Source of the DNA: Novosphingobium sp. B1
Lineage (GTDB): Bacteria; Pseudomonadota; Alphaproteobacteria; Sphingomonadales; Sphingomonadaceae
Reading direction: 5' to 3'
NCBI RefSeq assembly: GCF_900176395.1
Contig: NZ_FWXL01000001.1
Coordinates: 248,001 to 312,000 of the forward strand
DNA: 64,000 bases
The notes under the pieces are model-generated. The model was given only the letters and a program-made list of their open reading frames with translations, ran no database searches and was not told the origin of the DNA. How positions within the stretch are numbered: position 1 is the first letter of the stretch; each line of letters opens with the position of its first letter. Both the position numbers and the translations under genes were made by a program. Positions 47,783-56,058 of the stretch are shown here, piece by piece.

Positions 47783-49750
47783 ATGACACGCGATTCCACC
47801 GCGCTGGCTCCCATGGCCAACGCGATCCGTGCGCTTGCCATGGACGCGGTTCAGGCAGCCAATTCCGGCCACCCCGGCATGCCGATGGGCATGGCCGACG
47901 TGGCGACGGTGCTGTGGACCCAGTTCCTGAAGCACGATCCCGCAGAGCCGAAGTGGTCCGACCGTGACCGTTTCATCCTTTCGGCCGGCCACGGTTCGAT
48001 GCTGATCTATGCGCTGCTTCACCTGACGGGCTACGAAAGCCCGACGATGGAAGACATCCGCAAGTTCCGCCAGATCGACAGCGTCTGCGCCGGGCACCCC
48101 GAGAATTTCCTGATCCCCGGTGTCGAATGCACCACCGGTCCGCTCGGGCAGGGCCTTGCCATGGCTGTCGGCTTCGCGATGGCCGAGCGTCATCTCAACG
48201 CGCAGTTCGGCGATGATCTTGTCGATCACCACACCTGGGTCGTCGCGGGCGATGGATGCCTGATGGAAGGCATCAACCACGAAGCCGTGGGCCTTGCCGG
48301 AACACTTAAGCTCGGCCGTCTCAACGTGCTGTGGGACGATAACAAGATCACGATCGACGGCGATACCTCGCTTTCGACCACCGAGGACATTCTCGGGCGT
48401 TATACGGCTTCCGGCTGGCATGTGACGTCGTGCGACGGCCACGATTTTGCCGACATTGCCCGCGCGCTGGCCGAAGCCAAGGCCGATCCGCGCCCGTCGC
48501 TGGTCGCCTGCCGCACGGTGATCGGCAAGGGTGCGCCCAACAAGCAGGGCGGCCATAACGTTCACGGTTCGCCGCTGGGCGCTGACGAAATCACCGCTGC
48601 GCGCGAATTCCTTGGCTGGACTTCGGCGCCGTTCGAAGTGCCGTCGGACATTCTTGCCAACTGGCGTTCTTCGGCACAGGCAGGCAAGGACGCTCGTGCC
48701 GCATGGGAGCAGCGCGCTTCCGCAAACCCGCAGGCCGCCGAACTCGCTCGCCGCATGGCAGGCGATCTCCCGGCAGAAACCGGTCTCGATGCCTACGTCC
48801 AGTCGCTGATCGCGAACCCGCCCAAGGTCGCCACCCGCAAGTCTAGCGAAATGGCGCTCGAGGCGTTCACCGCCAAAGTGCCGGAGATGGTCGGCGGTTC
48901 GGCGGACCTTACCGGTTCGAACAACACCAAGACCAAGTCGACCGCACCGTTCACGCCGGAAAGCTACGACGGGCGCTACGTCTATTACGGCATCCGCGAG
49001 TTCGGCATGGCCGCAGCGATGAACGGCATGGCGCTGCACGGCGGGATCATCCCTTACGGCGGGACCTTCCTCGTGTTCTCCGACTATTGCCGCAATGCGG
49101 TGCGCATGTCGGCGCTTCAGCACGTTCGCGCAGTCTACGTGTTCACGCACGATTCGATCGGTCTTGGTGAAGACGGCCCGACCCATCAGCCGGTCGAGCA
49201 TGTCATGAGCCTGCGCATGATCCCGAACCTGCTGGTGTTCCGTCCGGCCGACGCCATCGAGACGGCGGAAGCCTGGGCCTTGGCCTTGGCCAATAAGGAT
49301 CGTCCCTCGGTCCTTGCGCTGACCCGCCAGAACCTGCCTCCGGTCCGCTTCGACGCCGAGATGAAGAGCGCCAGGGGCGCCTATCGTCTGGTCTCTGCCG
49401 CGGCAGCCCGGAAGGTCGTTCTTCTGGCAACCGGCTCCGAAGTTGAAGTCGCGATGAAGGTCGCTGCTGCACTCGAAGAAAAGGGCCTTGGTGCCGACGT
49501 CGTTTCGGTGCCGTGCTGGGAATTGTTCGACGAGCAGGACGCGGCCTACAAGGCAGACCTGCTACCCGCAGACGCGCTCAAGGTCTCGATCGAGGCTGGC
49601 GTCACGCTGGGTTGGCAGAAGTATGTCGGCGACGGCCTGTCGATCGGCATCGACACCTTCGGCGCATCGGCGCCGATCGACGTCCTTTATGATCACTTCG
49701 GCCTCACCGCCGACAAGATCGTCCCGCAGATCCTTTCGCGGGTTTCGTAA
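47783..49750 (+). CDS. tkt: Transketolase
   Basis: Transketolase moves two-carbon units in the pentose-phosphate pathway with thiamine diphosphate. It has 655 residues. Motifs: AANSGHPGMPMGMADVA, GPLGQGLAMAVGFAMAE, the ThDP loop GDGCLMEGINHEA...WDDNKITIDG and HDSIGLGEDGPTHQPVE. ATG 47783 (MTRDSTALAPMAN) is chosen although the frame opens at 47648. The 220 bp before it hold the promoter; I see no other feature there. gap follows after 21 bp. Confidence 0.96.
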   Translation: MTRDSTALAPMANAIRALAMDAVQAANSGHPGMPMGMADVATVLWTQFLKHDPAEPKWSDRDRFILSAGHGSMLIYALLHLTGYESPTMEDIRKFRQIDSVCAGHPENFLIPGVECTTGPLGQGLAMAVGFAMAERHLNAQFGDDLVDHHTWVVAGDGCLMEGINHEAVGLAGTLKLGRLNVLWDDNKITIDGDTSLSTTEDILGRYTASGWHVTSCDGHDFADIARALAEAKADPRPSLVACRTVIGKGAPNKQGGHNVHGSPLGADEITAAREFLGWTSAPFEVPSDILANWRSSAQAGKDARAAWEQRASANPQAAELARRMAGDLPAETGLDAYVQSLIANPPKVATRKSSEMALEAFTAKVPEMVGGSADLTGSNNTKTKSTAPFTPESYDGRYVYYGIREFGMAAAMNGMALHGGIIPYGGTFLVFSDYCRNAVRMSALQHVRAVYVFTHDSIGLGEDGPTHQPVEHVMSLRMIPNLLVFRPADAIETAEAWALALANKDRPSVLALTRQNLPPVRFDAEMKSARGAYRLVSAAAARKVVLLATGSEVEVAMKVAAALEEKGLGADVVSVPCWELFDEQDAAYKADLLPADALKVSIEAGVTLGWQKYVGDGLSIGIDTFGASAPIDVLYDHFGLTADKIVPQILSRVS

Positions 49751-49771
49751 TTCAAACAGGAGATACCTGAC

Positions 49772-50779
49772 ATGGCGATCAAGGTTGCAATCAACGGTTT
49801 CGGACGCATCGGGCGCAACGTCGCTCGCGCCATTCTCGAACGGCCCGATTGCGGCCTTGAGCTGGTTTCGATCAACGACCTGGCCGACGCCAAGGCCAAT
49901 GCCCTGCTGTTCAAGCGCGACAGCGTCCATGGCGCGTTCGCGGGCGAAGTCTCGGTTGACGGCAATGATCTGATCGTTGACGGCAAGCGCATCCAGGTGA
50001 CTGCCGAGAAGGACCCGGCCAACCTGCCGCACGCCGCCAACGGCATCGACATCGCGCTGGAATGCACCGGTTTCTTCACCGACCGCGCGGGTGGCCAGAA
50101 GCACCTCGATGCGGGCGCCAAGCGCGTGCTCATCTCGGCTCCGGCCAAGGGCGTCGACCTGACGGTCGTCTTCGGCGTCAACCACGACAAGCTTACCGGC
50201 GATCACCTGATCGTTTCGAACGCGTCGTGCACCACCAACTGCCTCGCCCCGATGGCCAAGGTGCTGCATGAATCGATCGGTATCGAGCGTGGCCTGATGA
50301 CCACGATCCACTCGTACACCAATGACCAGAAGATCCTCGACCAGATCCACAAGGATCCGCGCCGCGCTCGCGCCGCTGCGATGAACATGATCCCGACCAG
50401 CACCGGCGCCGCCGTTGCCGTGGGTGAAGTCCTCCCCGACCTCAAGGGCAAGCTCGATGGTTCGTCGATCCGCGTGCCGACCCCCAACGTCTCGGTCGTC
50501 GACCTGACCTTCACGCCGAAGCGCGATACCTCGGTCGAGGAAGTCAACGGCCTGCTCAAGGCTGCTGCCGAAGGCGCGCTGAAGGGCGTTCTGGGCTATA
50601 CCGAAGAGCCGCTGGTCTCGATCGACTTCAACCACGATCCGCACTCGTCGACGATCGACAGCCTCGAAACCGCCGTGCTCGAAGGCAAGCTGGTGCGCGT
50701 ACTGTCGTGGTACGACAACGAGTGGGGCTTCTCCAACCGCATGCTCGACACTGCGGGCGCGATGGCGAAGTTCCTATAA
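49772..50779 (+). CDS. gap: Glyceraldehyde-3-phosphate dehydrogenase
   Basis: Type I GAPDH, 335 residues. It has the NAD-binding start [17 protein letters not shown], the active site [12 protein letters not shown] (Cys153) and the end [15 protein letters not shown]. The ATG follows AACAGGAG. It lies between tkt and the MOSC gene in one transcript. Confidence 0.97.
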   Translation: MAIKVAINGFGRIGRNVARAILERPDCGLELVSINDLADAKANALLFKRDSVHGAFAGEVSVDGNDLIVDGKRIQVTAEKDPANLPHAANGIDIALECTGFFTDRAGGQKHLDAGAKRVLISAPAKGVDLTVVFGVNHDKLTGDHLIVSNASCTTNCLAPMAKVLHESIGIERGLMTTIHSYTNDQKILDQIHKDPRRARAAAMNMIPTSTGAAVAVGEVLPDLKGKLDGSSIRVPTPNVSVVDLTFTPKRDTSVEEVNGLLKAAAEGALKGVLGYTEEPLVSIDFNHDPHSSTIDSLETAVLEGKLVRVLSWYDNEWGFSNRMLDTAGAMAKFL

Positions 50780-50791
50780 GGACCTGAACTG

Positions 50792-51262
50792 GTGAACGGG
50801 CGTCTTGGAGGCATTGCACGGCATGACCGGCCGCGTGGGGCCATCGAGACGCTCGATCACGTTTCGGTCACACGCGAACTCGGCGTTCGCGGTGACCTGC
50901 GCGGGGCAATTCGCCCCGGCAAGTCCGGGCGCAGGCAGATTTCGCTGATCGAGGCGGAAAGCTGGGAAGCGGCGCTGGCGGATCTCAAGTTGCCTGCAGA
51001 TCAACTGCTACCCTGGCATGTGCGCCGCGCGAACCTGCTGGTGCACGGCATCCGCTTGCCCCGCGAGGCAGGGAAAGTCATCGCCATCGGCAAGACACTG
51101 CGCATCGAAACCACCTGTGAATGCGATCCGTGCAGCCGAATGGACCAAATCCTGCCCGGCCTGAAACTTGCCCTGATGCCTGACTGGCGCGGCGGTGTGC
51201 TCGGGCGGGTAATCAGCGATGGCGAAATTGCCGTCGGCGACGAAGTGAGGATCGAGGAATGA
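50792..51262 (+). CDS. MOSC-domain protein
   Basis: A 156-residue protein with a MOSC (MoCo sulfurase C-terminal) fold. The core is [24 protein letters not shown], and the conserved Cys-containing stretch is [16 protein letters not shown], followed by [15 protein letters not shown]. The GTG start has AAGGA upstream, and the stop overlaps pgk (ATGA). MOSC domains carry sulfur or bind molybdopterin; a link to glycolysis is not known to me, and the position may reflect coupling only. Confidence 0.85.
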   Translation: MNGRLGGIARHDRPRGAIETLDHVSVTRELGVRGDLRGAIRPGKSGRRQISLIEAESWEAALADLKLPADQLLPWHVRRANLLVHGIRLPREAGKVIAIGKTLRIETTCECDPCSRMDQILPGLKLALMPDWRGGVLGRVISDGEIAVGDEVRIEE

Positions 51263-52446
51263 GCTTCAAGACTCTGGACGATATCGGCGACCTGACCGGC
51301 AAGACCGTGCTGGTCCGCGAGGACCTCAACGTGCCGATGCAGGACGGGGCGGTAAGCGACGACACGCGCCTTCGCGCCACCGTTGCCACGCTCAATGAGC
51401 TTTCGGACAAGGGCGCCAAGGTGCTGGTGCTGGCGCATTTCGGCCGGCCCAAGGGCCAGCCTTCGGAAGAGTTTTCGCTGAACAAGCTAGCCGCACCGCT
51501 CTCGCACGTACTGGGCCGCCCGGTCAGCTACATCGACTGGGAAGGCGACAAGGCTGCTGTTGCGGCGATGGCGCCGGGTGACATCGCAGTGCTTGAGAAC
51601 ACGCGCTTTTTCGGTGGTGAGGAAAAGAACGATCCAGCCGTGATCGAACGCTTCGCCAGCCTTGGTGACATCTACGTCAACGACGCGTTCTCGGCTGCGC
51701 ACCGCGCCCATGCCTCGACCGAGGGCTTGGCCCATGCCCTGCCTGCCTACGCCGGCCGCGCCATGGAGGCCGAACTCAAGGCACTGCAGAAGGCACTGGG
51801 CGAACCGGAACGGCCGGTCGCGGCTGTTGTTGGCGGAGCCAAGGTCTCGACCAAGCTTGACGTGCTCAAGCATCTTGTGACCAAGGTCGATCACCTGATC
51901 ATTGGCGGCGGCATGGCCAACACTTTCCTTGCCGCGCGCGGCGTCAACGTCGGCAAGTCGCTTTGCGAGCATGACCTGACCGCGACAGCCGAGGAAATTC
52001 TCGACAACGCCGACAAGGCCGGGTGCACCGTCCACCTGCCGTATGATGTCGTCGTTTCCAAGGAATTCGCCGCAAACCCGGCCAGCCTGCGCACTTGCAA
52101 CGTCCATGAGGTTGCCGCAGACGAGATGATCCTTGACGTCGGGCCTGCCGCTGTCGAGGCGCTGGGCGATGCGCTCAAGACCTGCCGCACCCTGGTCTGG
52201 AACGGGCCGATGGGCGCGTTCGAGACCGAGCCGTTCGATGCTGCCACCGTGGCGCTGGCAAAGACCGCCGCTGCGCTGACCAAGGAAGGATCACTGGTTT
52301 CGGTGGCGGGTGGTGGCGACACCGTTGCCGCGCTGAACCATGCGGGCGTCGCCGCCGACTTTACCTACATCTCGACAGCAGGTGGGGCCTTCCTTGAGTG
52401 GATGGAAGGCAAGGAACTGCCAGGCGTCGCAGCACTCGAGAGGTAA
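51259..52446 (+). CDS. pgk: Phosphoglycerate kinase
   Basis: This enzyme makes ATP from 1,3-bisphosphoglycerate. It has 395 residues. Motifs: [37 protein letters not shown] and the C-terminal [12 protein letters not shown]. It overlaps the MOSC gene by 4 bp and ends before two terminator hairpins. Confidence 0.97.
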   Translation: MSFKTLDDIGDLTGKTVLVREDLNVPMQDGAVSDDTRLRATVATLNELSDKGAKVLVLAHFGRPKGQPSEEFSLNKLAAPLSHVLGRPVSYIDWEGDKAAVAAMAPGDIAVLENTRFFGGEEKNDPAVIERFASLGDIYVNDAFSAAHRAHASTEGLAHALPAYAGRAMEAELKALQKALGEPERPVAAVVGGAKVSTKLDVLKHLVTKVDHLIIGGGMANTFLAARGVNVGKSLCEHDLTATAEEILDNADKAGCTVHLPYDVVVSKEFAANPASLRTCNVHEVAADEMILDVGPAAVEALGDALKTCRTLVWNGPMGAFETEPFDAATVALAKTAAALTKEGSLVSVAGGGDTVAALNHAGVAADFTYISTAGGAFLEWMEGKELPGVAALER

Positions 52447-52454
52447 AAAAATAG

Positions 52455-52489
52455 GAAGCGCGTGTTGCACTGCGGCACGCGCTCCTTTA
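52455..52489 (+). terminator. First terminator after pgk
   Basis: Stem AGCGCGTG (52457-52464) and CACGCGCT (52476-52483), then CCTTTAT; 9 bp after the pgk stop. Confidence 0.7.
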
Positions 52490-52500
52490 TGGCGCATAGC

Positions 52501-52514
52501 CGCATAGGTATGCG
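52501..52514. promoter_or_regulatory. Palindrome copy 1 (pgk/aldolase gap)
   Basis: CGCATA-GG-TATGCG, a perfect inverted repeat, identical to the copy at 52566-52579 and 65 bp away. Probable operator half of a repeated site; the binding protein is unknown. Confidence 0.55.
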
Positions 52515-52522
52515 CCGTTTTG

Positions 52523-52552
52523 GACGCTCCTCGATCTTCGGGAGCGTCTTTT
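52523..52552 (+). terminator. Second terminator after pgk
   Basis: Stem GACGCTCC (52523-52530) and GGAGCGTC (52541-52548) with a T4 tail, between the two palindromes. Confidence 0.8.
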
Positions 52553-52565
52553 AAAAGCGCTTTCA

Positions 52566-52579
52566 CGCATAGGTATGCG
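52566..52579. promoter_or_regulatory. Palindrome copy 2, upstream of the aldolase gene
   Basis: The exact second copy of CGCATA-GG-TATGCG, 43 bp before the aldolase start codon, where an operator or promoter element would be expected. Confidence 0.55.
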
Positions 52580-52622
52580 GAGACGGAAATCTGCCGTTTT
52601 TCGCGAAGAACAGGACCCTCTG

Positions 52623-53528
52623 ATGAACACCACCGACATGACCGCGAAGATGGCCTCCGGCAACGGCTTCATTGCCGCTCTCGACCAGTCGGGTGGTTCG
52701 ACGCCGAAGGCGCTCAAGGGCTATGGCATCGAAGAAGGTGCTTGGAATTCCGAAGAGGAAATGTTCGGCCTGATCCATGACATGCGCGCACGCATCATCC
52801 GCTCGGACGCGTTCTCGGGCGAAAAGGTCATCGGCGCCATCCTGTTCGAGCGCACGATGGACGGCACGGTTGACGGCAAGCCCGTACCGCAGGCGCTTAT
52901 CGAGAAGGGCGTGGTCCCCTTCATCAAGATCGACAAGGGACTCGAAGACGAAGCAAATGGCGTCCAGCTCATGAAGCCGATGCCGACGCTTGACGAGTTG
53001 CTGACTCGCTCCAAGGCCCTTGGGGTCTATGGCACCAAGGAACGCTCGGTCATCAACTCGGCCAATCGCGAAGGCATCGCTGCCGTGGTAGCGCAGCAGT
53101 TCGAGATCGGCCGCCAGGTCCTCAGCCACGGCATGATGCCGATCATCGAGCCCGAAGTGAACATCAAGAGCGAGACCCGTGCCGAGTGCGACGCGATCCT
53201 GCTCGATGAGATTCTCAAGAACCTCGATGCGCTGCCCGAGGGCACGCAAGTCATGCTGAAGCTCTCGCTGCCGATCGTGCCGTGCACGTTCGACCCGCTG
53301 ATCTCGCACCCCAAGGTGCTGCGTGTCGTGGCACTGTCGGGTGGCTACAAGCGCCCCGAGGCCTGCGTGGAGCTTGCAAAGAATGCAGGCATTATCGCCA
53401 GCTTCAGCCGCGCACTGCTGGAAGACCTGCGCCATCAGATGACCGACGCGGAATTCGATGCTGCGCTGGCCGCGGCAATCGACGAAATCTACACCGGCTC
53501 GACGCAGAAGACGCTCGTCGCCGCCTGA
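52623..53528 (+). CDS. fda: Fructose-bisphosphate aldolase class I
   Basis: A 301-residue metal-free Schiff-base aldolase. The start MNTTDMTAKMASGNGFIAALDQSGGSTPKAL matches bacterial class I enzymes. The likely Schiff-base Lys lies in VMLKLSLPIVP, and EPEVNIKSETRAECD is conserved. ATG 52623 follows AGGA; the frame opens at 52575. It has its own promoter region after the pgk terminators. Confidence 0.93.
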   Translation: MNTTDMTAKMASGNGFIAALDQSGGSTPKALKGYGIEEGAWNSEEEMFGLIHDMRARIIRSDAFSGEKVIGAILFERTMDGTVDGKPVPQALIEKGVVPFIKIDKGLEDEANGVQLMKPMPTLDELLTRSKALGVYGTKERSVINSANREGIAAVVAQQFEIGRQVLSHGMMPIIEPEVNIKSETRAECDAILLDEILKNLDALPEGTQVMLKLSLPIVPCTFDPLISHPKVLRVVALSGGYKRPEACVELAKNAGIIASFSRALLEDLRHQMTDAEFDAALAAAIDEIYTGSTQKTLVAA

Positions 53529-53553
53529 TCACCGTTTGAGAGGACGGAAAGGC

Positions 53554-53590
53554 CGCCCGCCACCGGCAAAGCCGGGGCGGGCGTTTTGTT
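53554..53590 (+). terminator. Terminator after the aldolase gene
   Basis: Stem CGCCCGCC (53554-53561) and GGCGGGCG (53576-53583) with an inner CCGGC-AAA-GCCGG and a TTTTGTTT tail. Confidence 0.9.
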
Positions 53591-53641
53591 TCATTGCGCA
53601 CAGACCCACCTTGCCCGACCGGTCAGGCAATGCGGCTTCTC

Positions 53642-54028
53642 TTACTGCGCGATACTGAAGTGGAACTGGTAGTCGGCAGGCTTCATCTTCTTGCCGGCCA
53701 TGCGACCGGGCTCCACCGTATCCAGAACGAGGCCATCGGACGGCTCGCCAAGCGTGAACCGCTTCGTGTCAAAAGCGCCGCCGCGTTCGACCGTGGCTTC
53801 GACGATCACGCGGCCGGCCCAGACGCAGCGAGCGTTCATCGGACAGCGGCTGTCCTCGATCAGGGAATCGACGCGAACCTTGTCGGCGCCGACGCGCGTC
53901 GTCTGCCCGATCATCGCAAAGCCGTCAGAGCGCTCGACCTTGGAAGGGGTGGCGCAGGCCGCAAGCGCGAGGGCTGGTGCCAGAGCAAGGAGGATGCCAG
54001 GGGCGGCAGGAAAGAGTGCACGTTTCAT
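53642..54028 (-). CDS. Small lipoprotein of unknown function
   Basis: A 128-residue protein with a signal peptide ending in the lipobox LALAAC, so it is probably an outer-membrane or periplasmic lipoprotein. The mature part has SRCPMNARCVWAGRVIV with two Cys, RFTLGEPSDGLVLDTVEPG and a Lys-rich segment before FHFSIAQ. I recognise no named family. It stands alone between the aldolase and thiE. Confidence 0.8.
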   Translation of the reverse strand: MKRALFPAAPGILLALAPALALAACATPSKVERSDGFAMIGQTTRVGADKVRVDSLIEDSRCPMNARCVWAGRVIVEATVERGGAFDTKRFTLGEPSDGLVLDTVEPGRMAGKKMKPADYQFHFSIAQ

Positions 54029-54108
54029 CCCGCCACAATGCCTTGCCCCGATGAACCGTTCCGGAACCGCCGTTGCAGCTTTGCTGCAGAGCCGGTAAGG
54101 CGCCCGCC

Positions 54109-54753
54109 ATGGCCAAGCTTTCCTCAGAACTCTACCTTATCTCGCCGCTCGACGTGGCTGGCAATTTTTCTGACCGCCTTGCTCGCGCGCTTGACGCCGG
54201 ACCGGTTGCCGCGTTCCAGTTCCGCGTGAAGGACATTGACGAGCACGAGGCTGCGCGCCTTGCCGAACCACTGCAGCGGATCTGTGCCGACCGGGAGGTG
54301 GCGTTCATCGTCAATGACTCGATCAGTCTGGCCAAGCGGCTTGGTGCCGATGGCGTGCATCTTGGGCAGGACGACGGCGACGTGAACGATGCCCGCGATC
54401 GGCTTGGTCGCAACGCGCAGATCGGTGTCACCTGCCATGACAGCCGCCACATGGCCATGGATGCAGGCGAAGAAGGGGCGGATTATGTCGCTTTTGGCGC
54501 ATTCTACCCTTCGAGCACGAAGGAGACGAAGCACGTTGCCGGACTGGACCTGCTCGAGTGGTGGCAGGGGATTTTCGAACTGCCCTGCGTTGCCATTGGC
54601 GGGATCACGCCATCAAACTGCGCGCCCCTGATCCAGGCGGGGGCGGACTTCCTTGCGGTAAGCAGTGCGGTGTGGTCGGGCGATGAGTCCGCAAACGTTG
54701 CGGCGTTCTTCGAGGCAATCCGGGCAAATCCGCGGGTGGCCAAGGACGATTGA
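54109..54753 (+). CDS. thiE: Thiamine phosphate synthase family protein
   Basis: This enzyme family joins the thiazole and pyrimidine phosphates to thiamine phosphate. The 214-residue TIM barrel has FQFRVKDIDEHEA, FIVNDSISLAKRLGADGVHLGQDD, YVAFGAFYPSSTKE and AIGGITPSNC. ATG 54109 is chosen over 54073. No other thiamine gene and no THI box are beside it, so a TenI-like relative is possible. Confidence 0.88.
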   Translation: MAKLSSELYLISPLDVAGNFSDRLARALDAGPVAAFQFRVKDIDEHEAARLAEPLQRICADREVAFIVNDSISLAKRLGADGVHLGQDDGDVNDARDRLGRNAQIGVTCHDSRHMAMDAGEEGADYVAFGAFYPSSTKETKHVAGLDLLEWWQGIFELPCVAIGGITPSNCAPLIQAGADFLAVSSAVWSGDESANVAAFFEAIRANPRVAKDD

Positions 54754-54821
54754 TCCTCTTGCGCGGCGGAACCGCAAGCGCAGCCTGCGGGTTCTGGAGA
54801 TGAAATCATCCCGGAGTTCCG

Positions 54822-55994
54822 ATGCCTCGCCTTTCCGCTGCCGCACCTTCCACCCTGCTCCTAGCCGCCCTCGCGCTGAGTGCCTGTGATTCCAGCAAGC
54901 CTGATCCGGCGCCAAGCGAAGTCGTCCAGGCTGCTCCTGCCTTCTCCGTACCCATGGCCTCGAGCGACCCTGCACCGGGCCAGCCCGCGCCCCAGGAAGA
55001 TGCCGCCCGCCCCGTGATGCAGGCGCAGGTGGTGCTCGATCGACTGGGCTTTTCGTCCGGAATCATTGATGGGAAGGCCGGCCTTTCGACAACAAATGCC
55101 GTAAGCGGGTTCCAGAAGGCGAATGATCTTCCCGTGACGGGCAAGTTCGACGATGCCACGATGAAGGCGTTGGCCCGCTGGTCCAATATCGCCGCGACCC
55201 GCGTGGTCACGATCCCTGAAGACTTCGCGCAAGGCAATTTCACTCCCCTTCCCAAGGACCCGGCGGAGCAGGCCAAGCTGCCGGAGATCGGTTATACCTC
55301 GCTTGAAGAGAAGCTGGCCGAGCGCTTCCACACGACGCCCGAAGTGCTTCGCGGGCTCAACCCGGCACTGGCAGAACAAGCGGCGGCAAGGGCCCAGGCC
55401 GAGCAGCAACGCAAGGCCGTGAACCCTCCGACTGCAAATCCGCTGCCGCCCGAACCTTATCGTGCCGGTCTGCAATTGCGCGTCCCGAACGTCGGCGCCG
55501 ACAGGATTGATCCGGCAAAGGTCGACAACAAGGGCTGGCTTGCGACGCTCGCCACGGTTGGAGTCAGCGATGCGCAACCCGAAGCATCCCGGATTGTCGT
55601 CAGCAAGTCGAAGGGGACGCTGGAAGCCTACGACAAGGCGGACAAGCTTGTTGCGGTGTTCACCGTGACCACGGGCTCCAGACATGATCCGCTCCCACTT
55701 GGCGAATGGAAGATCAACGGCAAGTCCTACAACCCCGAGTTCTCGTATGACGCGAGCCTGTTCTGGGACGTGCCAGACAGCAAGGGCGAACACCTGCTGC
55801 CGCCAGGGCCGAATGGCCCGGTCGGCGTGGTCTGGATCGACCTGTCGAAGGAGCATTACGGCATCCACGGCACGCCCGAACCGCAGACCATCGGTCGCGC
55901 TGAAAGCCATGGCTGCGTGCGCCTGACCAACTGGGATGCGGCACGGCTTGCGCAGATGGTCACCGGTGCAACGAAGGTTTCGTTTGTAAAGTGA
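54822..55994 (+). CDS. Lipoprotein L,D-transpeptidase with peptidoglycan-binding domain
   Basis: This enzyme cross-links peptidoglycan or links it to proteins through its L,D-transpeptidase (YkuD) domain. The 390-residue protein begins with a lipobox (LALSAC, so lipid-anchored), followed by a peptidoglycan-binding domain (QVVLDRLGFSSGIIDGKAG...FDDATMKAL). The catalytic domain spans RIVVSKSKGTLEAYD to ESHGCVRLTNWDA, with the nucleophile Cys in SHGC and the upstream His in YGIHGT. Confidence 0.92.
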   Translation: MPRLSAAAPSTLLLAALALSACDSSKPDPAPSEVVQAAPAFSVPMASSDPAPGQPAPQEDAARPVMQAQVVLDRLGFSSGIIDGKAGLSTTNAVSGFQKANDLPVTGKFDDATMKALARWSNIAATRVVTIPEDFAQGNFTPLPKDPAEQAKLPEIGYTSLEEKLAERFHTTPEVLRGLNPALAEQAAARAQAEQQRKAVNPPTANPLPPEPYRAGLQLRVPNVGADRIDPAKVDNKGWLATLATVGVSDAQPEASRIVVSKSKGTLEAYDKADKLVAVFTVTTGSRHDPLPLGEWKINGKSYNPEFSYDASLFWDVPDSKGEHLLPPGPNGPVGVVWIDLSKEHYGIHGTPEPQTIGRAESHGCVRLTNWDAARLAQMVTGATKVSFVK

Positions 55995-56058
55995 TGCCAC
56001 TTTCCATGTGCGCTCCGCCGTGCAAGACAAGATCCCTGCTTGTGGTGATGGAGCGCAG

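Noticed and set aside
54029..54108. Thiamine riboswitch before thiE
   Set aside because: The 80-bp leader is too short and has no THI-box core that I can recognise.
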